53,929 nt of DNA, taken from NCBI RefSeq assembly GCF_035506375.1, contig NZ_DATJPM010000075.1, positions 1 to 53,929 of the forward strand, given 5' to 3'. Below, piece after piece: positions 1 to 7,827 of the stretch. The notes beneath the pieces are model-generated. The model was not told the origin of the DNA. It worked only from the letters and a program-made list of their open reading frames with translations, and did no database searches. The position numbers and the translations under genes were made by a program. Each line of letters begins with the position of its first letter. Within the stretch, counting starts at the first letter, position 1. This DNA is from Methanocella sp. GTDB taxonomy: Archaea; Halobacteriota; Methanocellia; Methanocellales; Methanocellaceae.

Positions 1-2
1 GG

Positions 3-137
3 TACTATTCGCTAATGATCGATAGCTCTTCGCATGTCGTTTATGGCTTCGATGAGATCGATGGCCGGCTAATGGACTTTTATCAGACGGGTAAGCCGAA
101 AAAAGGGATGAGCCCCGCAGTGCGTCCGCACGAATAA
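3..137 (+). CDS. C-terminal fragment of an unidentified protein
   Basis: An open frame runs in from the left edge and ends at TAA 135-137, giving 44 residues ending in SPAVRPHE. It has no stop over its whole visible length, and the next gene (cbiO, opposite strand) ends 28 bp later, so the two are convergent. I do not recognise a family from this tail: it is mixed polar/hydrophobic with a basic KPKK patch and no membrane segment. It is called because the frame is open from the edge and fits between neighbours; an accidental open frame is possible. Confidence 0.45.
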   Translation, partial: YYSLMIDSSSHVVYGFDEIDGRLMDFYQTGKPKKGMSPAVRPHE

Positions 138-164
138 GCCCGGGGACGGTAAAAAGTACTATAT

Positions 165-989
165 TTAATGGGTATGCTCATGCTCCTTATCATGGGTGTG
201 CAGGTGCTGATGCACCATGTTCCCGTGGCGGTGCATGTGCCGGTGGATCAGGTTATGTTCCATGAGGAGCTCCAGGTCGGCCATTACTTTATTCGAGTCC
301 GTATCGACCTTGAGCCTGTGATCCTCCCCGAATACGATGGCGCGTGTGCTGATCTGCTCGATGATGTCCAGGTCGTGGGTCGCCGTGATGATCGTCTTTC
401 CGGCCTTTCCCAGTTCCTGCAATAGCTCGATGAGCCATAGCTGGCTCCGGGGGTCAAGTCCTCCCGTGGGCTCGTCCAGGAGGAGCACGTCGGGATTGAC
501 GGACAGCACCGATGCCAGGCAGACTTTTTTCTTCTCGCCGCCGCTCAGGGTATGCGGCGTCCGGCTTCTCAGGCCTGAAATGCCTACCATAGCCAGGACA
601 TCTTCTGTCCTCTTCTGTACTTCCTCTTTCGGTAAGTCCATCTGGAGCGGGCCGAAGGCGACCTCGTCGTAGACGGTCGAGCAAAAGAGCTGCACGTCAG
701 GATTCTGGAACACGAAACCTACTTTCTTCCTGAAATAGCTGCTGAGCTCGTTGTCCTCCAGCGAGTCGAAAACCTCTTCGGTGACGGGGTTGCCGAACGC
801 GTAAAACTCGCCTTCGGTGGGGTATATCAGGCCGTTCAGTATGGAAAGCAGAGTGGATTTGCCGCATCCGTTCGCTCCCATGATGGCGATGTTCTCGCCC
901 TGGCCGATCTTCAGGTTGACATTACTCAGGGCCTGGAACTTTCCCAGGTAATTATATGATACGTTACGTAAGTCGAATATCATCTGCAT
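165..989 (-). CDS. cbiO: CbiO-type ECF transporter ATPase (cobalt/nickel) with His-rich tail
   Basis: This is the ATP-hydrolysing subunit of an energy-coupling factor importer for cobalt or nickel, acting on the inner face of the membrane with CbiQ. The 274 residues show Walker A GANGCGKST (38-46), a Q-loop at QNPD (95-98), signature LSGGE (148-152) and Walker B VLLLDEP (168-174). The last 30 residues contain 12 histidines, an unusual metal-binding-looking tail. It follows cbiQ by 8 bp on the same strand, so the two are co-transcribed. Family and fold are clear. Co2+ versus Ni2+ cannot be decided from sequence: methanogens need both, for corrinoids and F430. The tail may buffer or sense the transported metal (inference). 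Confidence 0.93.
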   Translation of the reverse strand: MQMIFDLRNVSYNYLGKFQALSNVNLKIGQGENIAIMGANGCGKSTLLSILNGLIYPTEGEFYAFGNPVTEEVFDSLEDNELSSYFRKKVGFVFQNPDVQLFCSTVYDEVAFGPLQMDLPKEEVQKRTEDVLAMVGISGLRSRTPHTLSGGEKKKVCLASVLSVNPDVLLLDEPTGGLDPRSQLWLIELLQELGKAGKTIITATHDLDIIEQISTRAIVFGEDHRLKVDTDSNKVMADLELLMEHNLIHRHMHRHGNMVHQHLHTHDKEHEHTH

Positions 990-997
990 GCTATGAC

Positions 998-1936
998 CTA
1001 TACCTTAATGATGTGCCAGGAGGCCAGGGCCAGGAGCAGGCTAAAAGCCAGGACGCAGGCGAGCGCCACATAATCCCGCCGCCTCATGCGGAAGTCGTCC
1101 ATGATCTTCACGTCGCCCCTATAGCCCCGCGATACCATTGCGCCGTGTACTTTTTCTCCCATGTCCATCGCTTTTATGAACGTATAGCCTATGCGCCCGC
1201 CCACCCATTTTTGTTCTTCGATAAGCGGCATGGTCTTTATCGAGCGGCTTTTTTTCGCCGTATAGAAGGCGCCGATCAGGTCGGCGAACAGGAAAATGTA
1301 GCGGTAGCACATGTCCAGCGTCAACACGTATACCCTGGGCACTCCGACGGACCGTAAGGATTTAAAGAACAGGTCTCGCGGCGTTGTGATGAACAGGAGT
1401 ACTCCTGCGGAAACACAGGTAGCTACCCGTAGCGTGAAAACAGTTGCGCCCATCAGGCCCTGGCGCGTGATCGCGATGGTCTCCGGTAAAAGGAACGGGC
1501 CTATCTTTGCGCCCTGTCCGAGGGTGACCAGTGTCACCAGACTGTCCCCGGGGAGAAATACGTTAAATATCATCGGGAGGGCAATGATGCCGGCGAAGAT
1601 CGGTATGAATAGCCAGACTCGCTTGATGAAAAATGATACTTCGATCTTACTCATGTAAGCGAAGACCAGGGTCAAGAAGTATACCAGGAGTAATATTTTC
1701 CAGTCGCCAGTGATGCTTACGGCGACGATGAGCGCTATGATCGATATGAGCTTCACCCGGGGATCGAGACTTTGCAGCAGCCCATTCTTTCGTGTATAGC
1801 TTTCGGAAACGATGGTCTCCTCGATGAATTTCATAATGCCACTCAGAGTCTTCTGGATATAATTTTTCTTCTTCGCCGAGACGGAGCGGCATGAGCATGG
1901 GCCGACGTCCACATCCTTCATCCAGTCGGGAATCAT
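998..1936 (-). CDS. cbiQ: CbiQ transmembrane component of cobalt/nickel ECF transporter
   Basis: This is the energy-coupling membrane subunit (T component) that links the CbiO ATPase to the metal-binding CbiM. The 312 residues include about five to six hydrophobic segments, and the hydrophilic motif SRGYRGD near the C-terminus matches the family's conserved coupling helix (A-R-G type motif). The N-terminus (MIPDWMKDVDVGPCSC) with a basic KKKNYIQKTL stretch resembles long N-termini of methanogen CbiQ proteins, so I keep the upstream start; an internal ATG at 1834 is an alternative. It is divergent from cbiM across a 262-bp AT-rich gap that holds a palindrome (see separate entry). Confidence 0.92.
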   Translation of the reverse strand: MIPDWMKDVDVGPCSCRSVSAKKKNYIQKTLSGIMKFIEETIVSESYTRKNGLLQSLDPRVKLISIIALIVAVSITGDWKILLLVYFLTLVFAYMSKIEVSFFIKRVWLFIPIFAGIIALPMIFNVFLPGDSLVTLVTLGQGAKIGPFLLPETIAITRQGLMGATVFTLRVATCVSAGVLLFITTPRDLFFKSLRSVGVPRVYVLTLDMCYRYIFLFADLIGAFYTAKKSRSIKTMPLIEEQKWVGGRIGYTFIKAMDMGEKVHGAMVSRGYRGDVKIMDDFRMRRRDYVALACVLAFSLLLALASWHIIKV

Positions 1937-1984
1937 CGCATCAACCTACTCCGGGCATATTCCATAAAAGCTCTCATATTAGTC

Positions 1985-2012
1985 GTAATAACTATTTTTT
2001 ATATAGTATTAC
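1985..2012. promoter_or_regulatory. Palindrome in the cbiQ/cbiM divergent promoter region
   Basis: GTAATA-A-CTAT, a T-rich centre, then ATAG-TATTAC form an imperfect 28-bp inverted repeat (one unpaired base), about 50 bp upstream of cbiQ and 190 bp upstream of cbiM. The surrounding 1937-2198 is strongly AT-rich. A metal-responsive repressor (NikR or DtxR type) would be expected to bind between these divergent transporter genes. The palindrome is seen directly; the regulator is inference. Confidence 0.4.
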
Positions 2013-2198
2013 TCAGGATATGAAAAAGGTTGTGATACATTACTTTTAGTTAAAAATGCTATAATTACTGATATTAAGTATTATTATATTGAAATTAGTA
2101 GAATAAGTTATTAAAATATATTTAAAAGATATTCATTAGTGTTACGAATCGAAGGTTTTTTATAACAATAAGCGATTTCTTTATAATAGGTGTAAACT

Positions 2199-2924
2199 TT
2201 GCACATACCAGATGGATATTTGGGTCCTTTAACCTATATACCGTTATTCGTTATTATGATCCCGATTTGGCTTTACGCGGGATACCGGGTACAGAAAGAC
2301 CTAAGGTCTAAACAAGTGCCGTATCTGGCTCTTGCCGCTGCATTCTCGTTTGTTATCATGATGTTCAACGTGCCCATCCCCGATGGGAGCAGCGGTCACG
2401 CCGTGGGCAGCGCCCTCGTCGCGATCGTCCTCGGCCCGTGGGCGGCGATCGTCTCGACGTCCGTGGCATTAGTCATTCAGTGCTTCATCTTCGGCGACGG
2501 CGGCGTGACGGCGCTGGGCGCGAACTGCTTCAACATGGGCGTCGTCATACCGGTCTCCGCATACGTCGTTTATAAGCTGATCAGCGGGAAGTCCGATCTC
2601 ACCTCTATACGGCGGCTGGCCGCCGCGGCGGTCGCAGCATGGTTCGGCCTGACCCTGGCGGCGGGCGTTGCCGGCACTGAGATGGGCCTGCAGCCGATCC
2701 TCGAGCACGATGCGAGCGGATTACCGCTATATATGCCTTATGGCCTGGGACTGACCGTTCCGGCAATGGTATTAAGCCATGCGTTCTTTTTCAGCATCGT
2801 CGAAGCGCTGGTAACGGTACTCGCCTTCGCGTATATAACCCGCTTTAATCCCACGATCATATGGGATTATAAAAAGTTCGTGAAAAGCCAGGGCGAGAAC
2901 AAGCCGACAGCAACTACGGCGTGA
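2199..2924 (+). CDS. cbiM: CbiM/NikM substrate-binding membrane component of ECF transporter
   Basis: This is the S component that binds Co2+ or Ni2+ and passes it through the membrane. The start is a TTG at 2199, chosen because it yields the invariant N-terminus M-HIPDGYLGP; in this family the N-terminal amine and His2 are metal ligands, so the start must fall here. A GGTG-type ribosome-binding site lies 6-8 nt upstream. The 241 residues contain six to seven membrane segments and the conserved loops NVPIPDGSSGHAVG and GDGGVTALGANCFNMG. A PDGLE protein follows 9 bp downstream. The partner genes cbiQ and cbiO are divergent. Confidence 0.95.
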   Translation: MHIPDGYLGPLTYIPLFVIMIPIWLYAGYRVQKDLRSKQVPYLALAAAFSFVIMMFNVPIPDGSSGHAVGSALVAIVLGPWAAIVSTSVALVIQCFIFGDGGVTALGANCFNMGVVIPVSAYVVYKLISGKSDLTSIRRLAAAAVAAWFGLTLAAGVAGTEMGLQPILEHDASGLPLYMPYGLGLTVPAMVLSHAFFFSIVEALVTVLAFAYITRFNPTIIWDYKKFVKSQGENKPTATTA

Positions 2925-2933
2925 GGTGAAACG

Positions 2934-3260
2934 ATGGACAGGAATCTAACAATATTTCTAATCGCCATGGTGGCGCTCATCGTATTAACGCCCATCGGCC
3001 TGATAGCGACGGGCAGCGCCTATGGCGAATGGGACTCGGACACGATCCAACAGGCCGTGGGCTATGTACCAGCCGGCTTACAGAGCCTCTCGGGATTGTG
3101 GAACGCGCCTCTCGCGGACTATGGATTCCCGGGGCAGGGCGATACGATGGCGGACGCAACACCCGGGTACATCTTCTCGGCGATCGTCGGGGTCGTCGTT
3201 GTCGGCGGACTAGTTTACGTGGCCGGAAAATTCTTTATAAAGAAGGATTCAGATCAATAG
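2934..3260 (+). CDS. PDGLE-domain (CbiN-like) membrane protein of cobalt/nickel transporter
   Basis: A 108-residue protein with an N-terminal membrane helix (ILIAMVALIVLTPIGLIATGSAYGEW region), an extracytoplasmic loop and a C-terminal helix ending in KKDSDQ. PDGLE-domain proteins of this topology accompany or are fused to CbiM/NikM in archaeal metal importers, where they act like CbiN. It follows cbiM by 9 bp, with GAGGTG just before the ATG, so it is co-transcribed. It is paralogous to the 101-residue protein encoded convergently at 3282-3587 (shared TPLGLIATG, GEW, IGYVPAGL, WNAPL-DYG). Confidence 0.85.
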   Translation: MDRNLTIFLIAMVALIVLTPIGLIATGSAYGEWDSDTIQQAVGYVPAGLQSLSGLWNAPLADYGFPGQGDTMADATPGYIFSAIVGVVVVGGLVYVAGKFFIKKDSDQ

Positions 3261-3297
3261 GCCATTATCTTAAGCGATGGCCTATTCCTCTTTTTTT
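3256..3297 (+). terminator. Intrinsic-type terminator after the cbiM operon
   Basis: AATAGGCCAT (3256-3265) and ATGGCCTATT (3277-3286) form a perfect 10-bp stem with an 11-nt loop, followed by CCTC and seven Ts. The stem overlaps the stop codon of the PDGLE gene and, on the other strand, the end of the convergent paralogue. Confidence 0.65.
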
Positions 3298-3587
3298 ACG
3301 ATAAATTTACCAAGAACATAAGCTGTGCAAAGGCAAAGTATAACGCCCACGGCGGCCGATATCAAGTAGCCGACCGAGCCTCCGATACCCGGGACGCCAT
3401 AGTCAGAAAGCGGCGCGTTCCAGATCGACGATAATCCCCCCAGCCCCGCCGGCACATAGCCGATGCGCTCCTTCAGCTCCTGCAAATTCCACTCTCCGAA
3501 GGCCGTCCCCGTCGCTATCAGGCCCAGCGGCGTCAGTATTACCAGTATGCCAATTACGATAATTGCGTTCCTGAGGTTCTTGTCCAT
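3282..3587 (-). CDS. Second PDGLE-domain (CbiN-like) membrane protein
   Basis: A 101-residue paralogue of the preceding PDGLE protein: N-terminal helix (IIVIGILVILTPLGLIATG), loop with GEWNLQELKERIGYVPAGL and WNAPLSDYG, and C-terminal helix ending FIVKKEE. It sits on the opposite strand, convergent with the cbiM operon and without a CbiM of its own beside it. It may serve a second CbiM/NikM elsewhere or be an inverted duplicate that allows separate control of cobalt and nickel uptake. Family is clear from the paralogue; role is inferred. Confidence 0.8.
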   Translation of the reverse strand: MDKNLRNAIIVIGILVILTPLGLIATGTAFGEWNLQELKERIGYVPAGLGGLSSIWNAPLSDYGVPGIGGSVGYLISAAVGVILCLCTAYVLGKFIVKKEE

Positions 3588-3854
3588 ATATCCACGTTCG
3601 GTTTTTAAATCTTCGCCGATTTAGATTTTCTTCGCGATAATAAAAACCTGTCGTATCGGCCGACCGGGCAATGCCAGACTCGTCTTGGGCCAGGCATTGT
3701 AGCCTGATAGGGAAGTTATATGGGGCGAATAGAATCATTTTTCCCATATGCGCATTAATCCTCCCATTTGGCTATTATAAACGCACTTTAACAGGGCAAC
3801 ATTAAAAAAGAATAAACTTTTAGGGATAGTATGGCATTAGAGTGGGGTGTTTTG

Positions 3855-4106
3855 ATGGCAGAGAAAAAAGCTGAAATGACGGTTAGAGAGGCTGGACACA
3901 AGGGCGGGTCCACCACGAAAGAGCGCTACGGCGAAGGGTTTTACGAGGAAATCGGCAAGAAGGGCGGAAAGATCGGCGGCAAGAAGGGCGGGACGACCAC
4001 CAAGCAGCGCTATGGCGAGGAGTTCTACGAGGAGATCGGCCGCAAGGGCGGCCAGAAAGTACGCGAGCTAATAGCCCGCGGCAAGGCCGCGATGGAGAAG
4101 AAATAA
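3855..4106 (+). CDS. KGG-repeat stress protein
   Basis: A small, very hydrophilic protein (about 83 residues) built from repeats carrying the KGG motif: EAGHKGGSTTKERYG, IGKKGGKIGGKKGG and IGRKGGQKVRELI. KGG (GsiB/YciG-like) proteins are induced by general stress or starvation in bacteria and archaea and resemble hydrophilins. The start is set at the ATG at 3855 because MAEKKAEMTVREAG aligns with the N-termini of the two paralogues at 7107 and 7315, and GGGGTG precedes it; an in-frame ATG at 3831 would add eight residues. Confidence 0.85.
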   Translation: MAEKKAEMTVREAGHKGGSTTKERYGEGFYEEIGKKGGKIGGKKGGTTTKQRYGEEFYEEIGRKGGQKVRELIARGKAAMEKK

Positions 4107-4282
4107 GCCCGTCCGGACAGTTGCGCCCCATCTTCGCATATAGCGAGCAGATCGCCTGTCAGAAAAACATTTCCCAACCTTGATATTTATCGCATGAGCC
4201 ACGGCTTTATAAATCACATTCTCATTTTTTATTCACAATGAATATGAGTCCTGTATTTGCCTTTTAAAACAAATATAAAGCG

Positions 4283-4753
4283 TCAGTATAACGGATAGGT
4301 TTTATCATAATTACCGTTAATATCGAAGCTATCCGTTATTCTGGTACTGCGGTCGCTGGCCGTATCATTCGAATAATATACCGTATACTGTACATCCACG
4401 ACTAGCTCGTAGGAGCCTGCCGGCAGGTGCGGGAACTGATATGTATCGGAGTTAATGCTGCCGGGTATCGTGTCTCCTGTATAAATATTGGTTAAATTAC
4501 CGCTTATACCGGTAATTATGGTGCTCGTGCTGTTAAGTACCAGGCCCGTAAATGTACAGCTGAATGTATAGGACGGCGCCGATGAAGGCCACGCAGTCGG
4601 CGCCATCGTAGGCATGGGCGTCGGCATGGCCGTAGCTTCTATCGTCGGCGTGACCGTGCTCACTGTAGCCGTTGGAGTTGCCAGCTTGGTCGGCTCGATG
4701 GTCGGTGCCGCCGTAGGCTCCGTGGTCGGCGTAATCGTCGGTTTTTTATACAT
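4283..4753 (-). CDS. Pro/Thr-rich surface lipoprotein, start apparently frameshifted
   Basis: The 156 residues consist of a long Thr/Pro-rich linker (TPTTEPTAAPT type repeats, to about residue 60) and a C-terminal beta-rich domain of about 95 residues. This in-frame ATG lies after the expected export signal. In-frame sequence upstream (to about 4825) reads KKTISSSIIFIFVCAILVGGC, a clear lipobox (LVGGC), but has no usable start codon. An ATG at 4842 (MEAIK...) would give a perfect lipoprotein signal if one base were added in the A-run complementary to T4828-4831. So the gene is either broken by a 1-nt deletion, mis-sequenced, or uses an unusual start. The function of the C-terminal domain is unknown. 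Confidence 0.65.
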   Translation of the reverse strand: MYKKPTITPTTEPTAAPTIEPTKLATPTATVSTVTPTIEATAMPTPMPTMAPTAWPSSAPSYTFSCTFTGLVLNSTSTIITGISGNLTNIYTGDTIPGSINSDTYQFPHLPAGSYELVVDVQYTVYYSNDTASDRSTRITDSFDINGNYDKTYPLY

Positions 4754-4867
4754 CGGACCTGTGCATCCGCCTACTAAGATAGCGCAAACAAATATGAATA
4801 TGATACTGGATGAAATTGTCTTTTTCGTTTTATGGCCTCCATAATCAATTGGCTATACACCATATTA

Positions 4868-6076
4868 CTAATTGTCATAAGCTTTCTTGATCATGATCGG
4901 CGCGATGATGGACGTGAAGAGCACGATCAGGGCGAGCACCGAGTAGACAGATTCGATGCCCGGCAGGACGTTTCCCAGCGTGGTCACGCCCAAAAGGCCG
5001 ATGACCAGCGTATATTCGCCCATGGGCGTCATGGTCAGCGCTATCTTATTCATTTCGTCGGTGCGGTAGCCGCCGGATATGAGGGCCGCCGCATAGGTCG
5101 CTATATATTTGCTGGCCATCACCACCATGAGGAGGCCCAGGAAGAGGAACACGTCGATCGGTATCTTCACGAAGTAAAGGTCGAGCGGCGTGGAGCCGAC
5201 CATCTTCGCGATGTTGATGCGGACGCCGGTGTAGACGAAGAATATGGGAATAAAAAAGCCTTCGCTGATCGCCTCGATCTTTGGCGTAATGATCTTGTAG
5301 GAGAACGGGGACCGGGCCAGGATGGTGCCTGCGAGGAAGGCGCCCGTCACCGCTGCCACGTTGATGTTCTCGCCCAGGTAGGCTACCAGGAACATGATGA
5401 TGAGGGCGACCGTGATCACCGACACCTCGTCGGAAAGGCCCACGGTCCAGCTGATGAGCTTTTCCGAGATCGACCGCCCAAAATAGAGGATGAATATGAT
5501 AAAGCCCAGGATCAGCAGGAAAAGCATAAAGGCGTCCTTGATATCCAGCCCGCCGCCCACGAGGTAGGAGTTAAAGAGCGCAAAAGCCAGCATTGCGAAG
5601 ATATCGTCCGTCGTCCCGACCGCCATGATGGTCTTATAGACTTTACTATAGTTATCGCCGATCTCGTTCAGCACCATGAAGCCGATGGCGGTCGACGTGG
5701 AGATGAACGATATGCCCACAAGGAGGGCGGTATTCATATCGAAGCCGAGCAGCGCCGTCACTGCCGTGGCCGATAAAAACACCAGGAGGCCGCCGCATAT
5801 TGAGATAAAAGAGGCCTTATAGACGTTATCCTGCATGAGCTTCTCGAAGTCGACGGACAGGCCCATAAGGAACATCATGAAGAGGATGCCGAGGTTGGAA
5901 AGCTCGTCCATTTCCCAGGAGAGGCCGACGGCTTGTAATACCATGGGTCCTAGAATGATGCCGGCTATTATCTGGCCAATGAGGGGAGAGAAGCCTAACC
6001 GGCCCACCATGTCGCCCAGTATTTTACCCAGAAGCAGCATTAGCAGCAGCTCGAACAGTATGCTGACTTCGATCAA
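4868..6076 (-). CDS. CPA2-family cation/proton antiporter (Kef/NapA type)
   Basis: A 402-residue membrane protein with about 12-13 hydrophobic segments matching the sodium/hydrogen exchanger family (CPA2). It has the N-terminal motif FSPLIGQIIAGIILGP and the paired acidic motif VGTTDD about residues 150-155, which in CPA2 transporters carries the ion-binding aspartates. It exchanges Na+ or K+ for H+ for pH and ion homeostasis. No C-terminal TrkA-N/RCK domain is present, unlike bacterial KefB/C, so it is a membrane-only version. It is transcribed alone, toward the lipoprotein gene. Na+ versus K+ specificity is not readable. Confidence 0.88.
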   Translation of the reverse strand: MIEVSILFELLLMLLLGKILGDMVGRLGFSPLIGQIIAGIILGPMVLQAVGLSWEMDELSNLGILFMMFLMGLSVDFEKLMQDNVYKASFISICGGLLVFLSATAVTALLGFDMNTALLVGISFISTSTAIGFMVLNEIGDNYSKVYKTIMAVGTTDDIFAMLAFALFNSYLVGGGLDIKDAFMLFLLILGFIIFILYFGRSISEKLISWTVGLSDEVSVITVALIIMFLVAYLGENINVAAVTGAFLAGTILARSPFSYKIITPKIEAISEGFFIPIFFVYTGVRINIAKMVGSTPLDLYFVKIPIDVFLFLGLLMVVMASKYIATYAAALISGGYRTDEMNKIALTMTPMGEYTLVIGLLGVTTLGNVLPGIESVYSVLALIVLFTSIIAPIMIKKAYDN

Positions 6077-6126
6077 TCCAACGGTCCCCTATAGCTTTAA
6101 AGAGAGCATGTTCCTATTTAAATTTA

Positions 6127-6921
6127 TCAGTCAGCCGCCTCGAGTATCGCCTTCATCTTCAGGGCGTCCTCTTCCAGCAGCGGAGTCTCGCAAATTATCG
6201 TCGCGTTGAGCTTTCTTTCCTTCAGGATCTGCGCCAGCGGCTCGAAGGGGGGCTGGCCGTCCAGCGGCAAATGCCGTACCTCCCGGCCGTTCTTATATTC
6301 CACGTTAGAGAAATGCATGTGAAAATCGTTCTTTTTAACGGGCTTGAGCATATCGAACACGGCCTCGTAGTCGGCCTTCGAGCGCAGGCCGCCGCTGGTC
6401 CGGGCGTGGACGTGTGACCAGTCGATAACAATGTCGGTGCCAGGCACGTCCCGCAATATATCCATATAGTCCTCTACACTGCCGAGCTCGGGCGCGTCGC
6501 CGGTCACTTCAAGGCCGATGAGGGCTTGGATCTTTTCCTTTTTTCGGGCCTTGCTAAGCTCCGAAAGATGCTGTTTCAGTATATCGGGCTCTTTTTCCCG
6601 TGCGGGGTGAAACACGACGATACCCGCTCCCAGAGGCTCCGCGATGCGGAGGGACTTCATTATCCAGTCCTTGCTCTTCTCCTGTGTCGCCGCGCTACTG
6701 CTCGTGAGATTAATGTAATAGGGCGCGTGGACGGACAGCGCCAGTTCGCATTCCCGCGCGACGGCTCCGCTTTCCGAGGCGCTTTTGGGCGTCATGTAGA
6801 CGTTCCGAACGAACTGCACCTCCATGGCGCTCAGCCCGATACTGCAAAGGTAGCGTATGCCCGCCTCCGTGCCTTCGCCCTTCGCGTGATATGGTATCCC
6901 GGCAATGCCCACCCTGATCAT
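6127..6921 (-). CDS. Endonuclease IV / sugar-phosphate isomerase-like TIM-barrel protein
   Basis: A 264-residue TIM-barrel protein of the AP endonuclease 2 superfamily (Nfo, xylose isomerase-like). Metal-ligand positions typical of endonuclease IV are visible: SVHAPYYIN, VFHPA, GLEVTG, DWSHVHA, HMHFS and a final CETP. Endonuclease IV cleaves DNA at abasic sites with a trinuclear zinc centre. The ligand pattern supports a deoxyribonuclease IV-like activity, but the GLE-N motif is changed to GLEV and the length is slightly short, so a diverged isomerase is possible. It lies 50 bp upstream of the antiporter on the same strand. Confidence 0.72.
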   Translation of the reverse strand: MIRVGIAGIPYHAKGEGTEAGIRYLCSIGLSAMEVQFVRNVYMTPKSASESGAVARECELALSVHAPYYINLTSSSAATQEKSKDWIMKSLRIAEPLGAGIVVFHPAREKEPDILKQHLSELSKARKKEKIQALIGLEVTGDAPELGSVEDYMDILRDVPGTDIVIDWSHVHARTSGGLRSKADYEAVFDMLKPVKKNDFHMHFSNVEYKNGREVRHLPLDGQPPFEPLAQILKERKLNATIICETPLLEEDALKMKAILEAAD

Positions 6922-7106
6922 TTCGACTCCATTCTATGGGAGCTTTCCTAAGCGATAAACCCTATCATTTTCCATGCCATTAGCAGGTTTTTAAGAACGC
7001 CCCGCGCCGCTTTCAGCCTAATCGCAGTGCACGCCCGCTGCTCGTCGTTCATTACGGTCATCACGATTATCACTACGTTTGCGGACTCCTTACCGAGGGT
7101 GAAAAC

Positions 7107-7292
7107 ATGGTAGAAGAGAGAAAAGGCGAGATGACCGTCGAAGAGGCCGGCCGCAGGGGCGGGCACAAGGGCGGTGAAAAGGTTAAAGAGAAATATGGCC
7201 CCGAATTCTACTCCAGGATCGGGCAGAAGGGCGGGCAGCGCGTGAGAGAGCTGATCAAGGAAGGAGAGCAGGCCGAGAAGTCAAAGAAGTAA
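7107..7292 (+). CDS. KGG-repeat stress protein
   Basis: A 61-residue hydrophilic protein with MTVEEAGRRGGHKGGEKVKEKYGPEF, IGQKGGQRVRELIKEG and a charged tail. It is a paralogue of the KGG proteins at 3855 and 7315. GAGGGTG stands 6 nt before the ATG. It is separated by 22 bp from the next KGG gene, so the pair is one transcript. KGG proteins are stress-induced in other organisms; no enzymatic activity is known. Confidence 0.85.
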   Translation: MVEERKGEMTVEEAGRRGGHKGGEKVKEKYGPEFYSRIGQKGGQRVRELIKEGEQAEKSKK

Positions 7293-7314
7293 TACGGCTT
7301 GAGGAGGTAAAAAC

Positions 7315-7509
7315 ATGGCGGAAGAGAGAAAAGGCGAGATGACCGTCGAAGAGGCAGGACGGAAGGGCGGTGAGAAGACCGCAAAGACCCACGGCAAGGA
7401 GTTCTACGAGGAGATCGGGCACAAGGGCGGAGAGATCGGCGGTAAGAAGGGCGGACAACGCGTAAAAGAGCTGATCAAAGAGGGTAAGGAAGCCGAATCG
7501 AAGAAATAG
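7315..7509 (+). CDS. KGG-repeat stress protein
   Basis: A 64-residue paralogue of the preceding gene: the first 14 residues are identical except for residue 2 (MAEERKGEMTVEEAG versus MVEERKGEMTVEEAG), then EEIGHKGGEIGGKKGGQRVKELI. A strong GAGGAGG site precedes the ATG. It follows as a tandem duplicate. Downstream is a T-rich tract and then an inverted repeat shared with other intergenic sites in the window. Confidence 0.86.
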   Translation: MAEERKGEMTVEEAGRKGGEKTAKTHGKEFYEEIGHKGGEIGGKKGGQRVKELIKEGKEAESKK

Positions 7510-7534
7510 TCCCCATTTTCTTTTTTTATTTTTT

Positions 7535-7654
7535 CTGCTGTGTTGAATATCCTTCTTTGCTGTATAAGCCCTCGAAGAGCATATAAATTAGCAAGCTTCG
7601 CGGGCTTAAAAGGGAGTCATCCATACAGATAACAGATATTATTCAACACAGCAG
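7535..7654. repeat. 120-bp element bounded by CTGCTGTGTTGAAT inverted repeats
   Basis: CTGCTGTGTTGAATAT at 7535-7550 is repeated inverted as ATTCAACACAGCAG at 7641-7654. The same terminal sequence recurs at 16728-16741, 34185-34197 and 34540-34552. The interior has no open frame and is partly self-complementary. It is a MITE-like or structural repeat between two convergent genes. Confidence 0.75.
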
Positions 7655-7681
7655 ATATTACTAAGTTACACTAAGATTATC

Positions 7682-7791
7682 TCAACCACGAAATCACGCG
7701 AAGCGGGCCTGAAGCTGTACAAAGCTATTAAAAAATGTTTAAAACAATCTTAGAGCAACTTTGAGCCAGCTTTGCGTCGCTTCGTGGCTGA
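7682..7791. repeat. Long imperfect hairpin, family shared with 22490-22746
   Basis: TCAACCACGAAATCACGCGAAGC at the left pairs imperfectly with GCGTCGCTTCGTGGCTGA at the right. The right arm plus following sequence (CTTCGTGGCTGAAAA, then ATTCTT and GCTTAGAGG) recurs at 22730-22786. With the preceding element it fills the 318-bp gap between the convergent genes ending at 7509 and 7828; no gene is visible there. Confidence 0.6.
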
Positions 7792-7827
7792 AAAGTCTTC
7801 GATCATTCTTTTTATGCTTAGAGGAGC

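Noticed and set aside
1937..2198. Cobalamin riboswitch upstream of cbiM
   Set aside because: The region is AT-rich without a B12-box-like sequence, and this riboswitch class is not expected in archaea.
4832..5776. A 314-codon rightward frame opposite the antiporter
   Set aside because: Extremely His/Asp/Arg-rich translation opposite a clear membrane protein; a codon-bias shadow.
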